A stretch of DNA of 43,080 nt from positions 1 to 43,080 of the forward strand of contig JALOQS010000035.1 in the NCBI GenBank assembly GCA_025459355.1. Reading direction: 5' to 3'. This stretch comes from Pirellula sp. Lineage in GTDB: Bacteria; Planctomycetota; Planctomycetia; Pirellulales; Pirellulaceae. Of the stretch, positions 8,283 through 18,030 are shown one piece after another. The notes below the pieces were generated by a model. The model saw nothing but the letters and a program-made list of their open reading frames with translations, did no database searches and was not told the origin of the DNA. The stretch's first letter is position 1. Each line of letters opens with the position of its first letter. Both the position numbers and the translations under genes were made by a program.

Positions 8283-11168
8283 TTAATGATTGAGGATAAA
8301 TTCTTTGGAATTGATGAGTGCCCAGAGAACATCGCTGAGTCCACTAAGTGGATTGGGGGCCTCAGAAATCGACTTGAGTGACAATTGGATTTCTTCGTTG
8401 GTGGGAGCTCGTGACAAGGTTCTGAAAAACGCTTCTTCTACAAGAGTGCGAATCAGCTGCTCATCGTGCCCTTCGCGTGGCTTGGGATTCTTGGTTAGAT
8501 CGGGCGGGCTGACCATGTTCGAGCTCTCGCTTTCTACTGCTGATTCATCGCGACTTTCGGCGTTCTTTTTTCGTTGCTCTTCCAGTTTCTTTTCGGCCCG
8601 TGCTAATCGCGTTTTGATGTTTTGCAGTCGTTCTGGAGGCGTTTCTTTTTGGGAGAGTCGCTCCCATTGTGTTTTAAGGCTTCGGACTTCGCGATCTAGC
8701 GTTTCGATCGTATTGTCGGAGGCTTTCGATTGGCCCATCATGGCGTCAGGCGAATCGGATTTTGTATTGTTTGGATTTCGACTGCCGCGAAGGGAATCGA
8801 TGGGCCAGTTATGCTCCTTTGCGACTTGCGATAGCCAACTTTTGTTCGGATCAACCATAGCTTGCAGGATATCGCTATCGTTTCGGATGAACACGGTTTG
8901 AAGCAGGCTTGGATCGCTGGTTCGATCGCAATCGCAGTTGCTCTCTCGAGTGGATCGTCCGAAAACGGAGAGTGCATAATTGCTGCCGCGATTTCTGGAC
9001 TGTGCACTGGCACCGGGCATTGTGATCGCGCGATCCTCTTGTAGATTGCAGATAGCCAGAGCCCGTTCATCGCTCGAGAGTGCGATCCTCAGAGCATCGT
9101 AAGCGGTTTCAGCGGGCAATCTTCTCAAAAGGGCGTGCGAGAAATTTCGGCGATCTAGTTCGTTGGTTGGATTCGTTCGCCAGCTTCGTTGGTAAGTCGC
9201 AGAGTTAAGGATCGTTCGATGAACCCATTTCAGATCATAGTTGTGTTCAACGAATCCGCGTGCAAGATAATCGAGCAACGCAGCATTGCTAGGAGCGTTC
9301 GCTAGATTGAGATCATCCGCCGGATTCACAATGCCAACTTGAAAGTAATGGGCCCAAACGCGATTGACCAACGCCTTGGCAAAGTACGGATTATTAGGGT
9401 CTCTCAACCATTTCATTAGATCGACACGAGGGTCAGGTGTTTGAGACAGGTCCAATCGATCGCCGCCCAGAAGCTTGGCATAGATCGGCTTGGGCGGAGA
9501 AGCCTCTTTGCCCTTTTTGTTCTTGCCTTTGCTATCATCGCCTGCGCGTTTAGGTTGATTAATCACTTCGGGGAAGGGGATTGTTTTATCGTATTCGCCG
9601 GTTTTGTACTTTTCACGAATCTCGCGAGCGAGTTGGTTACCTTTGGCTGATTTGGAAACTCCCAATTGTTCGACGATGCCATCAATGGCTTTCTTGCCCT
9701 CGGGTGACAGAGTACCTTGTCTTCCAACGACATTGCCAAACAGCAATTCGAATTGATCGAAGTCTTGCTTAGACCATTGATCAAACGGGTGTTTGTGACA
9801 TTGCGCACATTGAATCCTGACTCCGCAGAAAGCGTACGCAAAACTAATGGCCCGCTCTTCAGCCGTTTGTTGATTGTTACGAGCCCAGAAATACGGCATT
9901 TGTGATCGCGACGCAAACAGCCTACCTGTTTTCTCGTTCGCAATTTTGGTCATATTCTCGCAATACTCCATGTACGATTCGTTGGGTTCGCGAGAAACGG
10001 CAGTAACAATTCCCTCGACAATTTGGTCGTAAGGCACGTTTCGTTCGACGCGATCGTAAACCCACTGGTACCAGTAGAGAGATGGCGAGGTAGGCAGATA
10101 CGTCGCATTGCGAAGTTGATCTTCGTTGTTACCGGTGATGTCGCAGAGAAAGGTTGTCCAAACGGCTGCATAACCGGGTGAGTTCAAGAGTTTCTCGATA
10201 AGCCGTTCTCGTTTATCCGAAGATGGGTCGGCCAGAAAGTCTCGTACTTCTTTGGAGGTTGGAAGAGTGCCTGCCACATCGAGGCTCACGCGTCGAAAGA
10301 ATTCTTCGTCCGATGAGAGCTCAGCAGGTTGAATCCCGAGCTTATCAAGTTTGGTTAAGACCAATCGATCTACCTCTAATTCCGACGTAGCGATCATGGG
10401 GCCAAGCGTGCCTGATGGGCCAAAGGGTCTGATCACAGGAATGGGAACGACAGCCACATCGTAGGCGACTACGACATGAGTATCTCCCGTTTGACCAGAG
10501 GTGACGCGACCGAATTCATCGATTTCGGCAATAGACGTGTCGTTGCTAAAGAATCGACTTAGCGAGGTCACATCTTCGCGTGTCCCATCATTCCACACTG
10601 CCACGACATGTAGATTGGCTGATTGCCCCTTGGCTTCAAAAAACAATTCGGTGGGTTCTACGATTAGTTGTTCCAGCTTAAGGTTTGGGGATTTCGATTT
10701 GGTTTTTGAAGCGTTGGCAGCTCCTCGCTCGATCCAGCGCTTTAAGACTTGGTATTCCCATCCTCCTTTTTCAAATCGTTTGCCACCTTCATGAAGTTCA
10801 TCGCTGGTAGGTTTTAAGAGAATCAAACTCTCGTCGGGCTTGTTGACGTTGACTCGGTCTTCGCCAGGCTCGAGCAAGGCTTTATGGTCGACATCAAAAT
10901 CGTAGCCGAACAAGGAAAGCATGAAGCCACCCTGGCCTTGAAATGAACCATGGCATGCACGTCCATTGCAACCCAAGCGGCCTAGCAATGGGGATACGTG
11001 CTTTTGAAAGTCTGGTGTTTCGTCTGTGGCAGCTTCGCCACTATCGGTTGGGGCAAAGCGAGTGGGAATGGGCTTTTGAATTGTGTCGTTTTGTGCGACG
11101 AGGGCGCCCTCAAGCCCGAGACTAACCATGCATAATGTAACGAGGTGCTGTATGAATTTCATAATCAT
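8283..11168 (-). CDS. DUF1549/DUF1553 (PSCyt2/PSD1) planctomycete cytochrome-like protein
   Basis: Signal peptide; GCNGRACHGSFQGQGGFMLSLFG; EVDRLVLTKLDKLGIQPAELSSDEEFFRRVSLDVAGTLPT; CAQCHKHPFDQWSKQDF; DPRVDLMKWLRDPNNPYFAKALVNRVWAHYFQVGIVNPADDL. Confidence 0.95.
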   Translation of the reverse strand: MIMKFIQHLVTLCMVSLGLEGALVAQNDTIQKPIPTRFAPTDSGEAATDETPDFQKHVSPLLGRLGCNGRACHGSFQGQGGFMLSLFGYDFDVDHKALLEPGEDRVNVNKPDESLILLKPTSDELHEGGKRFEKGGWEYQVLKRWIERGAANASKTKSKSPNLKLEQLIVEPTELFFEAKGQSANLHVVAVWNDGTREDVTSLSRFFSNDTSIAEIDEFGRVTSGQTGDTHVVVAYDVAVVPIPVIRPFGPSGTLGPMIATSELEVDRLVLTKLDKLGIQPAELSSDEEFFRRVSLDVAGTLPTSKEVRDFLADPSSDKRERLIEKLLNSPGYAAVWTTFLCDITGNNEDQLRNATYLPTSPSLYWYQWVYDRVERNVPYDQIVEGIVTAVSREPNESYMEYCENMTKIANEKTGRLFASRSQMPYFWARNNQQTAEERAISFAYAFCGVRIQCAQCHKHPFDQWSKQDFDQFELLFGNVVGRQGTLSPEGKKAIDGIVEQLGVSKSAKGNQLAREIREKYKTGEYDKTIPFPEVINQPKRAGDDSKGKNKKGKEASPPKPIYAKLLGGDRLDLSQTPDPRVDLMKWLRDPNNPYFAKALVNRVWAHYFQVGIVNPADDLNLANAPSNAALLDYLARGFVEHNYDLKWVHRTILNSATYQRSWRTNPTNELDRRNFSHALLRRLPAETAYDALRIALSSDERALAICNLQEDRAITMPGASAQSRNRGSNYALSVFGRSTRESNCDCDRTSDPSLLQTVFIRNDSDILQAMVDPNKSWLSQVAKEHNWPIDSLRGSRNPNNTKSDSPDAMMGQSKASDNTIETLDREVRSLKTQWERLSQKETPPERLQNIKTRLARAEKKLEEQRKKNAESRDESAVESESSNMVSPPDLTKNPKPREGHDEQLIRTLVEEAFFRTLSRAPTNEEIQLSLKSISEAPNPLSGLSDVLWALINSKEFILNH

Positions 11169-11219
11169 TCCAGGCTAGGCAAGCTATCACATAAAAGGAA
11201 CGGCCCAAGCAAATATTGC

Positions 11220-11810
11220 TCAAGGTTCCTGGTCTTTGACTTTGGGTTTTTCCCCTCTGAGCCGTTTGAGCATGTTCGCGTATTGTTTATCGACTTGCGA
11301 TTGGCGGTTGCTCTTTAGTTTGGCAACAGATTCAACAAGGCTAACTTTCCGCTGGTCGATCAGTTCGATTTCTCGATTGTTGCGTTGGATTTGATTATCG
11401 ATTCGATTATCCAGAAGCTGCTTTAGATCGCTTTCTTTGAAATTCTTGTCCTTGGCCACTCCCTTTGCTAGGAGCAAATCGATCTTGGACTGAATCTTCC
11501 ATCCTTCGACTTCGAGGGTATAAAGTTTTTCGTCACGTTTCCGTGCTCCTTCAAGTCGTTTAATGACCTTGGAGACATCTTTGATAGCCGAGTTGTATTT
11601 AGCTAGATCCGACGTTTTTAGCACCTCTAAAAGCGTGGCGAGTTCTGGATGATGGCTGCGGATAAACGCAGCGGCTTGTTGTTCATCGGATTGAGTCTCT
11701 GCGACTTCGGATTGTGCTTTCGACTTAATTGCCGATTCCTGAGCTAGACTCAGATTTGCCAAGCATGCGGAACAACCAAGAACCGCCAGGGTTAAACGGA
11801 ACATTCTCAT
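11220..11810 (-). CDS. Exported coiled-coil protein of unknown function
   Basis: N-terminal signal peptide (MRMFRLTLAVLGCSACLANLSLAQ) and charged helical body; overlaps the upstream gene by 4 bp. Confidence 0.65.
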   Translation of the reverse strand: MRMFRLTLAVLGCSACLANLSLAQESAIKSKAQSEVAETQSDEQQAAAFIRSHHPELATLLEVLKTSDLAKYNSAIKDVSKVIKRLEGARKRDEKLYTLEVEGWKIQSKIDLLLAKGVAKDKNFKESDLKQLLDNRIDNQIQRNNREIELIDQRKVSLVESVAKLKSNRQSQVDKQYANMLKRLRGEKPKVKDQEP

Positions 11811-12367
11811 GGCATCGCTCCTGTATCAGTTGTTTGGGAAGAGGTTGCGGCCAGTAGCCATTCAGGCAAATCAGGTAAATCGCCATCCGAATCGTCACTC
11901 ATTAGTACTGAGGCATCGCCGTAATACTCCGCAGAATCCATCGGTGAATCGATTGGTTCGGAAGGGTTGTAAGACGTTGGCTGGTGGTGTAACTCCGACC
12001 ACGTCTGGGCCAGCGATGACAAGGATAGATTCGTTTTGGTTTCTGCGTTCCACTGCGACGGGATAACCAAAAAGACGACAGCAACGGCAATTGATAAAGC
12101 CCATGCGGCATTCACCATGTATCGACTAGCGTGATGGGTCTCTAGAGTTGAGGTGGCCAGTGCGGTCGTATTGGCCTGCGACATGGCCGAGCAGGCGGCC
12201 TGTATCTCCAGATATTCTCCGACGGCTTGGGCGACTAGTTCCGCCAGATGGGGTTCCTTTGGCAATCGATCTTCAAACGTAGCTCGATCCAGAATGGGGT
12301 CATTCCAAGCGTACAATCTCGCTTGCTCCAAATCGTCAATCACAAGTTCATGTTGCTGATTCGTCAT
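11807..12367 (-). CDS. Single-TM protein, candidate anti-sigma factor
   Basis: Overlaps the ECF sigma gene; hydrophobic segment MVNAAWALSIAVAVVFLVI; positional inference. Confidence 0.6.
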   Translation of the reverse strand: MTNQQHELVIDDLEQARLYAWNDPILDRATFEDRLPKEPHLAELVAQAVGEYLEIQAACSAMSQANTTALATSTLETHHASRYMVNAAWALSIAVAVVFLVIPSQWNAETKTNLSLSSLAQTWSELHHQPTSYNPSEPIDSPMDSAEYYGDASVLMSDDSDGDLPDLPEWLLAATSSQTTDTGAMP

Positions 12368-12878
12368 TTTGTTTCCTCAGTTTTTCGAGGGCTAATCTCA
12401 TTCGGGAGAGTGCCGTTCCGAGTGGAATGTTTAGCGTGGTGGCGATCTCAGTAAAAGAACGCTCATCAACGATTCTCATTCGCAAGATGGTTTGCTGTTC
12501 TGGGGGAAGTTGTGCGATCTGGTTCCGAACAAGTTCGACACGCTCTTGTTCGATCAAAGTTGTAAGTGGTGACGAATCGTAGTGACACTCTGGCTCAGCC
12601 ACTAATTCTGTGCTTGGTTGCAACCGCTGCGATTCTCTTAGGCGAATGGCTTCACGATACACAACTTTGAACAACCAACTTTTCCTTGCTTCGGGTGTAA
12701 CATCTCCACCGAATCGCGATAGCGAGACGAACCCGTTCTGAGTAGCGTCTTTAGCCAACGACCAATCTCGCAAAATCGCCCACGCATACCGCTCTAAAAT
12801 CGTCTGGTACTGATTTACGCAGTTCTCAACGATCTCGGGGGGCAACGGTCGATCGCGAGCCAAAGCCTCGCTGTTCAT
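12348..12878 (-). CDS. ECF-family RNA polymerase sigma factor
   Basis: AWAILRDWSLAKDATQNGFVSLSR (region 2) and LPPEQQTILRMRIVDERSFTEIATTLNIPLGTALSRMRLALEKLRK (region 4). Confidence 0.92.
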   Translation of the reverse strand: MNSEALARDRPLPPEIVENCVNQYQTILERYAWAILRDWSLAKDATQNGFVSLSRFGGDVTPEARKSWLFKVVYREAIRLRESQRLQPSTELVAEPECHYDSSPLTTLIEQERVELVRNQIAQLPPEQQTILRMRIVDERSFTEIATTLNIPLGTALSRMRLALEKLRKQNDESAT

Positions 12879-13097
12879 TTCGATCTCGATATCGAGAAAG
12901 TGGAGATTTGACAGGTTAAAGCAGGGGGCACAAAGTTCCCTTTTTGGAGTTCGACTCGTGGGAGCATGAGTAAGAGGCAGGTTAGTCTCGAATTATTCAC
13001 AAGCGAGACTAAGAATTTCCATAATTCGCAATCTGCCAACAAATCGAGCGAAAACTGCAACGATTCTTAGCGTAAAGCGGTTTTGTCGCGAGTGGAA

Positions 13098-13946
13098 TTA
13101 GCACCGCACCCAATGATGCGGGCAAAGATCGGCATCGATAATCTCCTCATTCGTGAACCAACGAGCCGGAGCTATGGTTAGCCCTTTCGACGGCCCTGCT
13201 AACCAAGCACCCCACCAACTAAAGGTGGAGTTGGCGATGATGTGGTGATGCCCCAAACTCATCAATTTTAGATCTGCGAGTCCAGATCGAGGCTTTCCGT
13301 CACCGACAAAGACTGCAGAGTCAGCCAGGTTAAGGTTTTGCTTAGCCCAGGGAATGTCATCGGAGAACACGAACACAGGGCTATGGGCCGGCAGGTACGT
13401 CAGAGCCCGTCGATAGTAGTCAATCGTGCACTCGGCAAAAGTTTTCTTGGCCTTGGGATTGGTAACATAATCGCCACGCCTAACGTGCAGGATCGTTGAC
13501 TGTTGCGTGGAAATTGCCTCGGCCAATCGACGGTTGTCATCCCCCTCCAATTCCGGTGGCTCCAGTTCCTTGCGAATTTCGCTTTCGTGGCCCGCGAAAT
13601 ACTTGTGCGATTGAAAATATCCGATGAGCACAGTCGGTGCATCAATCTGTTCAATAGCGGAAGAGTAATGAAAGGCTTTTTCGCGATACTCACTGCCGTT
13701 GGCGAACGAACTTAGAAACCTTGTGAGTACGGCTCGCAATTTGCCTTTCGGTAACGCGCGAGGCTTGGCCTGGATCGGGAATTGGTTTAGTTCGAAACTG
13801 CGATGACGCCCGCCGTGGTAGAAACTCAGGTCCAAGACCAATTCTGCATCGCAGCGAATGGCGACTGCCCGAGCCGCAGCATATTGGAACAACTGATTTC
13901 CGAGCCCGCCAGAAACTTGGAGCGTTACGATTTTCTTCATGTTCAT
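13098..13946 (-). CDS. Alpha-1,2-fucosyltransferase (GT11)
   Basis: VSGGLGNQLFQYAAARA and HVRRGDYV plus ANSTFSWWGAWL motifs of GT11. Confidence 0.93.
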   Translation of the reverse strand: MNMKKIVTLQVSGGLGNQLFQYAAARAVAIRCDAELVLDLSFYHGGRHRSFELNQFPIQAKPRALPKGKLRAVLTRFLSSFANGSEYREKAFHYSSAIEQIDAPTVLIGYFQSHKYFAGHESEIRKELEPPELEGDDNRRLAEAISTQQSTILHVRRGDYVTNPKAKKTFAECTIDYYRRALTYLPAHSPVFVFSDDIPWAKQNLNLADSAVFVGDGKPRSGLADLKLMSLGHHHIIANSTFSWWGAWLAGPSKGLTIAPARWFTNEEIIDADLCPHHWVRC

Positions 13947-13982
13947 CGGTTCGTTACCGAGGCTCAGGCTTTACGGTCCCGT

Positions 13983-14813
13983 TCACGCAGCAACGGTTCT
14001 AGATTGCTCGGTGAGTTCCAGCATTGACATAGGCACGACGACTCGCATGTTTTCAGGTTGCTTTGCAAGTCGATTCGCGAGCCTTTTTTGTTGCAGCTTT
14101 TTCATCAGTCGGCGTAGGTCGATCAAAGGCCCGTGTCGGAACAATCGTCCACGAGTTTTTTTTCGTTCGATAGTCGAAGCAAAGGTTGCAGGTTGTCCTC
14201 TATGCTGAAGGTCTTTTTGGATGCATAGAGCAGGTTTGCATTGGAGAATTTTGAGCGAAGAAGAAATCTTGGAAAGAGGATTAAACATGGCTTGGTCGAC
14301 TTGATCGGATATCAAATTCGTGGCCTTGGACAATTTCTCGGCACCTTGGAGCGAGATAACGTAACCGGCGGCGCCGCCGTGCCATGATTTGAGTTGATGT
14401 AGCGTTTCGCCGGAGGCAAGACAGGTATGGGATTCCTTGAGGACAACGCTACGAAGAGTTGTCTCCAATTTAACAACATCAAAGGAAAGTTTCGCGTTCT
14501 CGATCGATCGAAACGTGTCGACGATTTGCGGAGCGAGGATCGCATCATCTTCGAAAACGGCAGCCATGCTAACGCGATCACGGATCATTCGTTCCCAGAT
14601 GGCTTTGTGGCTCAGGAATACGGCCACTTCGTAAACGTTGACGGGCTGAAATTCGAATCGTTCATCAACGATCGCTTTCCAAGTCGACTCGGGAAGGGAT
14701 CGCCCGTCGATGGCGAGTACTCTTTCAAATGCAAGTCCGAGCATGCGGGCTTGATCGCTAAAGAACTCTAGTCGGTCTGGAGAACGATCGAGATTAATGA
14801 GATAGGTTTTCAT
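13983..14813 (-). CDS. Glycosyltransferase family 25
   Basis: MKTYLINLDRSPDRLEFFSDQARMLGLAFERVLAIDGR; AVFEDDAIL; GGAAGYVISLQGAEKL. Confidence 0.9.
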   Translation of the reverse strand: MKTYLINLDRSPDRLEFFSDQARMLGLAFERVLAIDGRSLPESTWKAIVDERFEFQPVNVYEVAVFLSHKAIWERMIRDRVSMAAVFEDDAILAPQIVDTFRSIENAKLSFDVVKLETTLRSVVLKESHTCLASGETLHQLKSWHGGAAGYVISLQGAEKLSKATNLISDQVDQAMFNPLSKISSSLKILQCKPALCIQKDLQHRGQPATFASTIERKKTRGRLFRHGPLIDLRRLMKKLQQKRLANRLAKQPENMRVVVPMSMLELTEQSRTVAA

Positions 14814-14816
14814 GCC

Positions 14817-15827
14817 TTATCCACGTTGCGAGTGAGTCTTGAGGGTTTCACGGAACAGATTGAGCATGTGAGGTGATACGGTGTGCCTCAAAGCTTCATC
14901 GCATGTGTCGTAGGGAAACGCTTCACAGATAGCTTGATCTCGTTTGCAGAGAAGTGACTGCTTTTCAGAGAAAAGGGACTTGAGTCCTGACAAGGTTTGA
15001 CGACCTTTTTTCTGCGCCAGTTCACGAAGTGGAATCGTTGGGAACTCATCAGCCAACAATCGATACTTTCGCTGGGCATAGCGACTGCCCTGGTAGTTTT
15101 GCAATTCGTAATTCGCGAAGCCCATTTCCGGTTTTAGATACTTGAGATGCCAATACAGATAACCTGCGAAGCGGCGAGGTATCCCCCCTCGATGAAACTT
15201 CTCGAACCGTCGATCTCTCGTAAAATAGGTGTCATCGGTCACTCGAAAAAAGCCAATATCTCCACCTCCAGAAATCGGGTCTCGGCGGCAGAGCGACATC
15301 TCGTTCGGAGTTGGAAATAAATTCAATCCAGAAAAGCACAACATGCTCTGCTGTCGCGAGGATTGATCACGGATTTGATCGGTCACGCGCTGCAGCACAT
15401 TGGGAATCGCGAGATGGTCATCATCGAGCTTGGTGGCATGGGTGAATCGTGTTGCCGCCAGTGCAAAATTGTAATAGTTGACCAAACTGTTTGGCGAATC
15501 AGCCGGCGTTTTCGAATGATCATCGCTGCCAGGTGGAAAGACGCGATCAACGTAATGAAATATCCGCAGCTTTTCCGGCCCAAACTCTGCTTGTAAACGC
15601 ATGAGAATTTCGGCTGTGGAATCGGTGCACTGGTTATAAACGGCGACGATTTCGTCGAAAAACGCGATGTGGCTCCTGATGGTCAGTTCGAGAAAGTCCT
15701 CACCATTCCGTATTCGCATGAACGCGCTAATGCCAGGCAGCCGATCACCAATCCTCAGATCAGATCTCTTGAACCGATAGCCAGCGACTTCCATGTGTTG
15801 ATTTTCGAGACAGCTGGTTGAGTACAC
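14817..15827 (-). CDS. Glycosyltransferase (family 2-like)
   Basis: GISAFMRIRNGEDFLELTIRSHIAFFDEIVAVYNQCTDSTAEILMRL; HATKLDDDHLAIPN (DxD-like). Confidence 0.78.
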   Translation of the reverse strand: MYSTSCLENQHMEVAGYRFKRSDLRIGDRLPGISAFMRIRNGEDFLELTIRSHIAFFDEIVAVYNQCTDSTAEILMRLQAEFGPEKLRIFHYVDRVFPPGSDDHSKTPADSPNSLVNYYNFALAATRFTHATKLDDDHLAIPNVLQRVTDQIRDQSSRQQSMLCFSGLNLFPTPNEMSLCRRDPISGGGDIGFFRVTDDTYFTRDRRFEKFHRGGIPRRFAGYLYWHLKYLKPEMGFANYELQNYQGSRYAQRKYRLLADEFPTIPLRELAQKKGRQTLSGLKSLFSEKQSLLCKRDQAICEAFPYDTCDEALRHTVSPHMLNLFRETLKTHSQRG

Positions 15828-16013
15828 AGTATGGGGTGCGGTGGAACGGAGTCTTACGGCGGGTTGCCAGATTATCCATGCCTGTCAATCGACCCACCTT
15901 CGCATTAACAACGCTAGCAGAATTAGGGTCATTGAATCAAGATCAATAATGATTTCGGTAGGTATGCTAGCAAACCGTATGCGATCGCTCTGGATAGGCC
16001 CGCAATCGATTTA

Positions 16014-16997
16014 TCAGCTACCAAAGTCGTCGAGATACTCTTCTACAATTTGTTCCAAGGGTGAGACGTTAGGTAAGCCCAGCCTCAGTCCTCGTCGTCC
16101 ATCGATCGCGGTTGGCCAGTTATCAACAATCCGTTGAATGCGTGGCTGAAAGTCGTCGGCGATTTCACCGAGTTTGAGGTTTCGTTTGGCAGCGACTTGA
16201 CGAAGCACCGCAGCGGCTTGGATCGGAGTAACGGACATGGCGGGCAGACCGACGGCGCGATCGTCCCCCAAATCTTCCTTTGGCAAATCATGTAATTCGA
16301 TCAATGATTCAATGACGGTCCGATAACCGGTCATGGGGTGAGATTGACTTCGTCGAATGGGGAGCAAGCACGTTTGGCCGTGAAGTGGTTCCCGAAACAT
16401 ACCGCTGGCCCAACTGGAGGCCGCTGCATTGGGTTTGCCGGGTCGGATGATAACGGTCGGCAATCGAGCGGATCGGCCATCGAAATGTCCTTTGCGTGAA
16501 TGGTCGTTGATGAGAAGTTCGCAAATCGCCTTGGTCATTCCGTAAGTGGTTTGAGGGGTCAATTTCATTCGATCATGACATTCACCTTGCATGGCTTCTC
16601 CACCGAAGCAAGCGATACTGCTGGCGAAAACGACTCGAGAACTGGGTCCTGCTCTCCTCGCAGCCTCAAACAAATGGCGACCACCATCGAGATTAACGCG
16701 TAGTGCATCATCGAATGAATCCTCGCATTCGCCGCTGACCATAGATGCCAGATGAAAAAAGGAAACGCTACGTTTGGTCGGCAACGCGTCTAGAAATTTG
16801 GCTCTATTCGAGATGTCGACTTCGATTTGGCTGACTCGTTCCTCATTCGTTTGGGTTGAGAAACGTTGATCGAGGAGAAGAATTTGTTCGATCGGTTCGC
16901 GATCCCCTTTTTGATTTTCGAGGCTTCCTCGATTGAGAAGAGCGCGGCAGAGTTGTGCCCCTAAAAAACCTCCTCCACCCGTAATAACCACTTGCAT
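16014..16997 (-). CDS. denD: NAD-dependent epimerase/dehydratase, D-erythronate dehydrogenase (DenD)-like
   Basis: VVITGGGGFLGAQLCRALL; FASSIACFGG; TTYGMTKAICELLINDHSRKGHFDGRSARLPTVIIRPGKPNAAASSWASGMFREPLHGQ resembles the DenD family core. Confidence 0.72.
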   Translation of the reverse strand: MQVVITGGGGFLGAQLCRALLNRGSLENQKGDREPIEQILLLDQRFSTQTNEERVSQIEVDISNRAKFLDALPTKRSVSFFHLASMVSGECEDSFDDALRVNLDGGRHLFEAARRAGPSSRVVFASSIACFGGEAMQGECHDRMKLTPQTTYGMTKAICELLINDHSRKGHFDGRSARLPTVIIRPGKPNAAASSWASGMFREPLHGQTCLLPIRRSQSHPMTGYRTVIESLIELHDLPKEDLGDDRAVGLPAMSVTPIQAAAVLRQVAAKRNLKLGEIADDFQPRIQRIVDNWPTAIDGRRGLRLGLPNVSPLEQIVEEYLDDFGS

Positions 16998-17133
16998 CGC
17001 CGCATTCTTTCGTCGTAAGGAAACGTGTATCGCTCATCGGGTTATCGCATATCCCGGAAACGTGGACTTACATCATAACAACCCTGCACAGTTTAGGTCA
17101 TTCGCATGCCTGATTGCACACACGTCCCGTCTG

Positions 17134-18027
17134 ATGTTCAATATAGAGATGATAAACCAAAATAAATTAGCAGGGCAAAGGATTGGTTACATCGGCTTGG
17201 GCAATATGGGGTTGCCGGGTGCGCGGCATTTGCTCGCAGCAGGTGCAGATCTGGTCGTTTGGAATCGAACGCGAGACAAGGGGTCGGAGCTTTTAGAAAA
17301 AGGGGCACGGCGGGCCGATTCGTTACGAGAATTGGCAGAATATGTAAAGGGTGGAATCGTTTGCCTGAACTTAACTCATACGCACGTCGTTCGCGAAATA
17401 GTTCTCGGCGAGGCGGGGCTTGCAGGGTCGCTGGATGCCGAGGCATTAGTGATCGACTTTGGGACAACGAGCGTTGAAGCCACCAAAGAATTTGCTCAGC
17501 AGCTTCGTTGGCTCGATGCCCCGGTCTCAGGTGGTCAAACGGGGGCGGAGCAAGCGAGCTTGACGATTATGGTTGGCGGCTCGGAACAAGACTTTGAACG
17601 AGCCAAAGAGTTGTTGCATACCGTCGGCAAACGAGTAACACGAATGGGGGAATCTGGTGCTGGGCAAGTCACCAAGCTGGCCAATCAGTTGATTGTGGCG
17701 CAGACCATTGATGCTGTTGCACAAGCGATTCGCATGGCTGAGAGGGCTGGTGTGGATCCCAGCTTAGTTCGCGAAGCATTGATGGGTGGTTTTGCAGAGA
17801 GTCGCATTCTGCAGTTGCACGGAGAACGCATGATCAATCGATCGTTTCAGCCCGGCGGGCGTGCAGAGTTGCAGTTGAAAGATGTTCGATTGATCTGCGA
17901 ATTAGCCCAGTCGATTGGCTTTTCTTCTCCCACTTTAGATAATTGTTTACGTCAGTGGGAGTTGTTAGTTGATGAAAAGGGGCTTGGCCAAATCGATCAC
18001 TCGGGGCTGTTCGAGCTGTATCGGTAA
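17134..18027 (+). CDS. 3-hydroxyisobutyrate dehydrogenase / beta-hydroxyacid dehydrogenase family
   Basis: RIGYIGLGNMGLPGARHLLAAG; LDAPVSGGQTGAEQASLTIMVGG; GAGQVTKLANQ catalytic Lys motif. Start at 17134 or 17149 rather than the track start 16933. Confidence 0.9.
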   Translation: MFNIEMINQNKLAGQRIGYIGLGNMGLPGARHLLAAGADLVVWNRTRDKGSELLEKGARRADSLRELAEYVKGGIVCLNLTHTHVVREIVLGEAGLAGSLDAEALVIDFGTTSVEATKEFAQQLRWLDAPVSGGQTGAEQASLTIMVGGSEQDFERAKELLHTVGKRVTRMGESGAGQVTKLANQLIVAQTIDAVAQAIRMAERAGVDPSLVREALMGGFAESRILQLHGERMINRSFQPGGRAELQLKDVRLICELAQSIGFSSPTLDNCLRQWELLVDEKGLGQIDHSGLFELYR

Positions 18028-18030
18028 CGG

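Noticed and set aside
8290-8901. 203-aa + strand ORF
   Set aside because: Antisense to the DUF1549/DUF1553 gene; Ser-rich translation with no domain.
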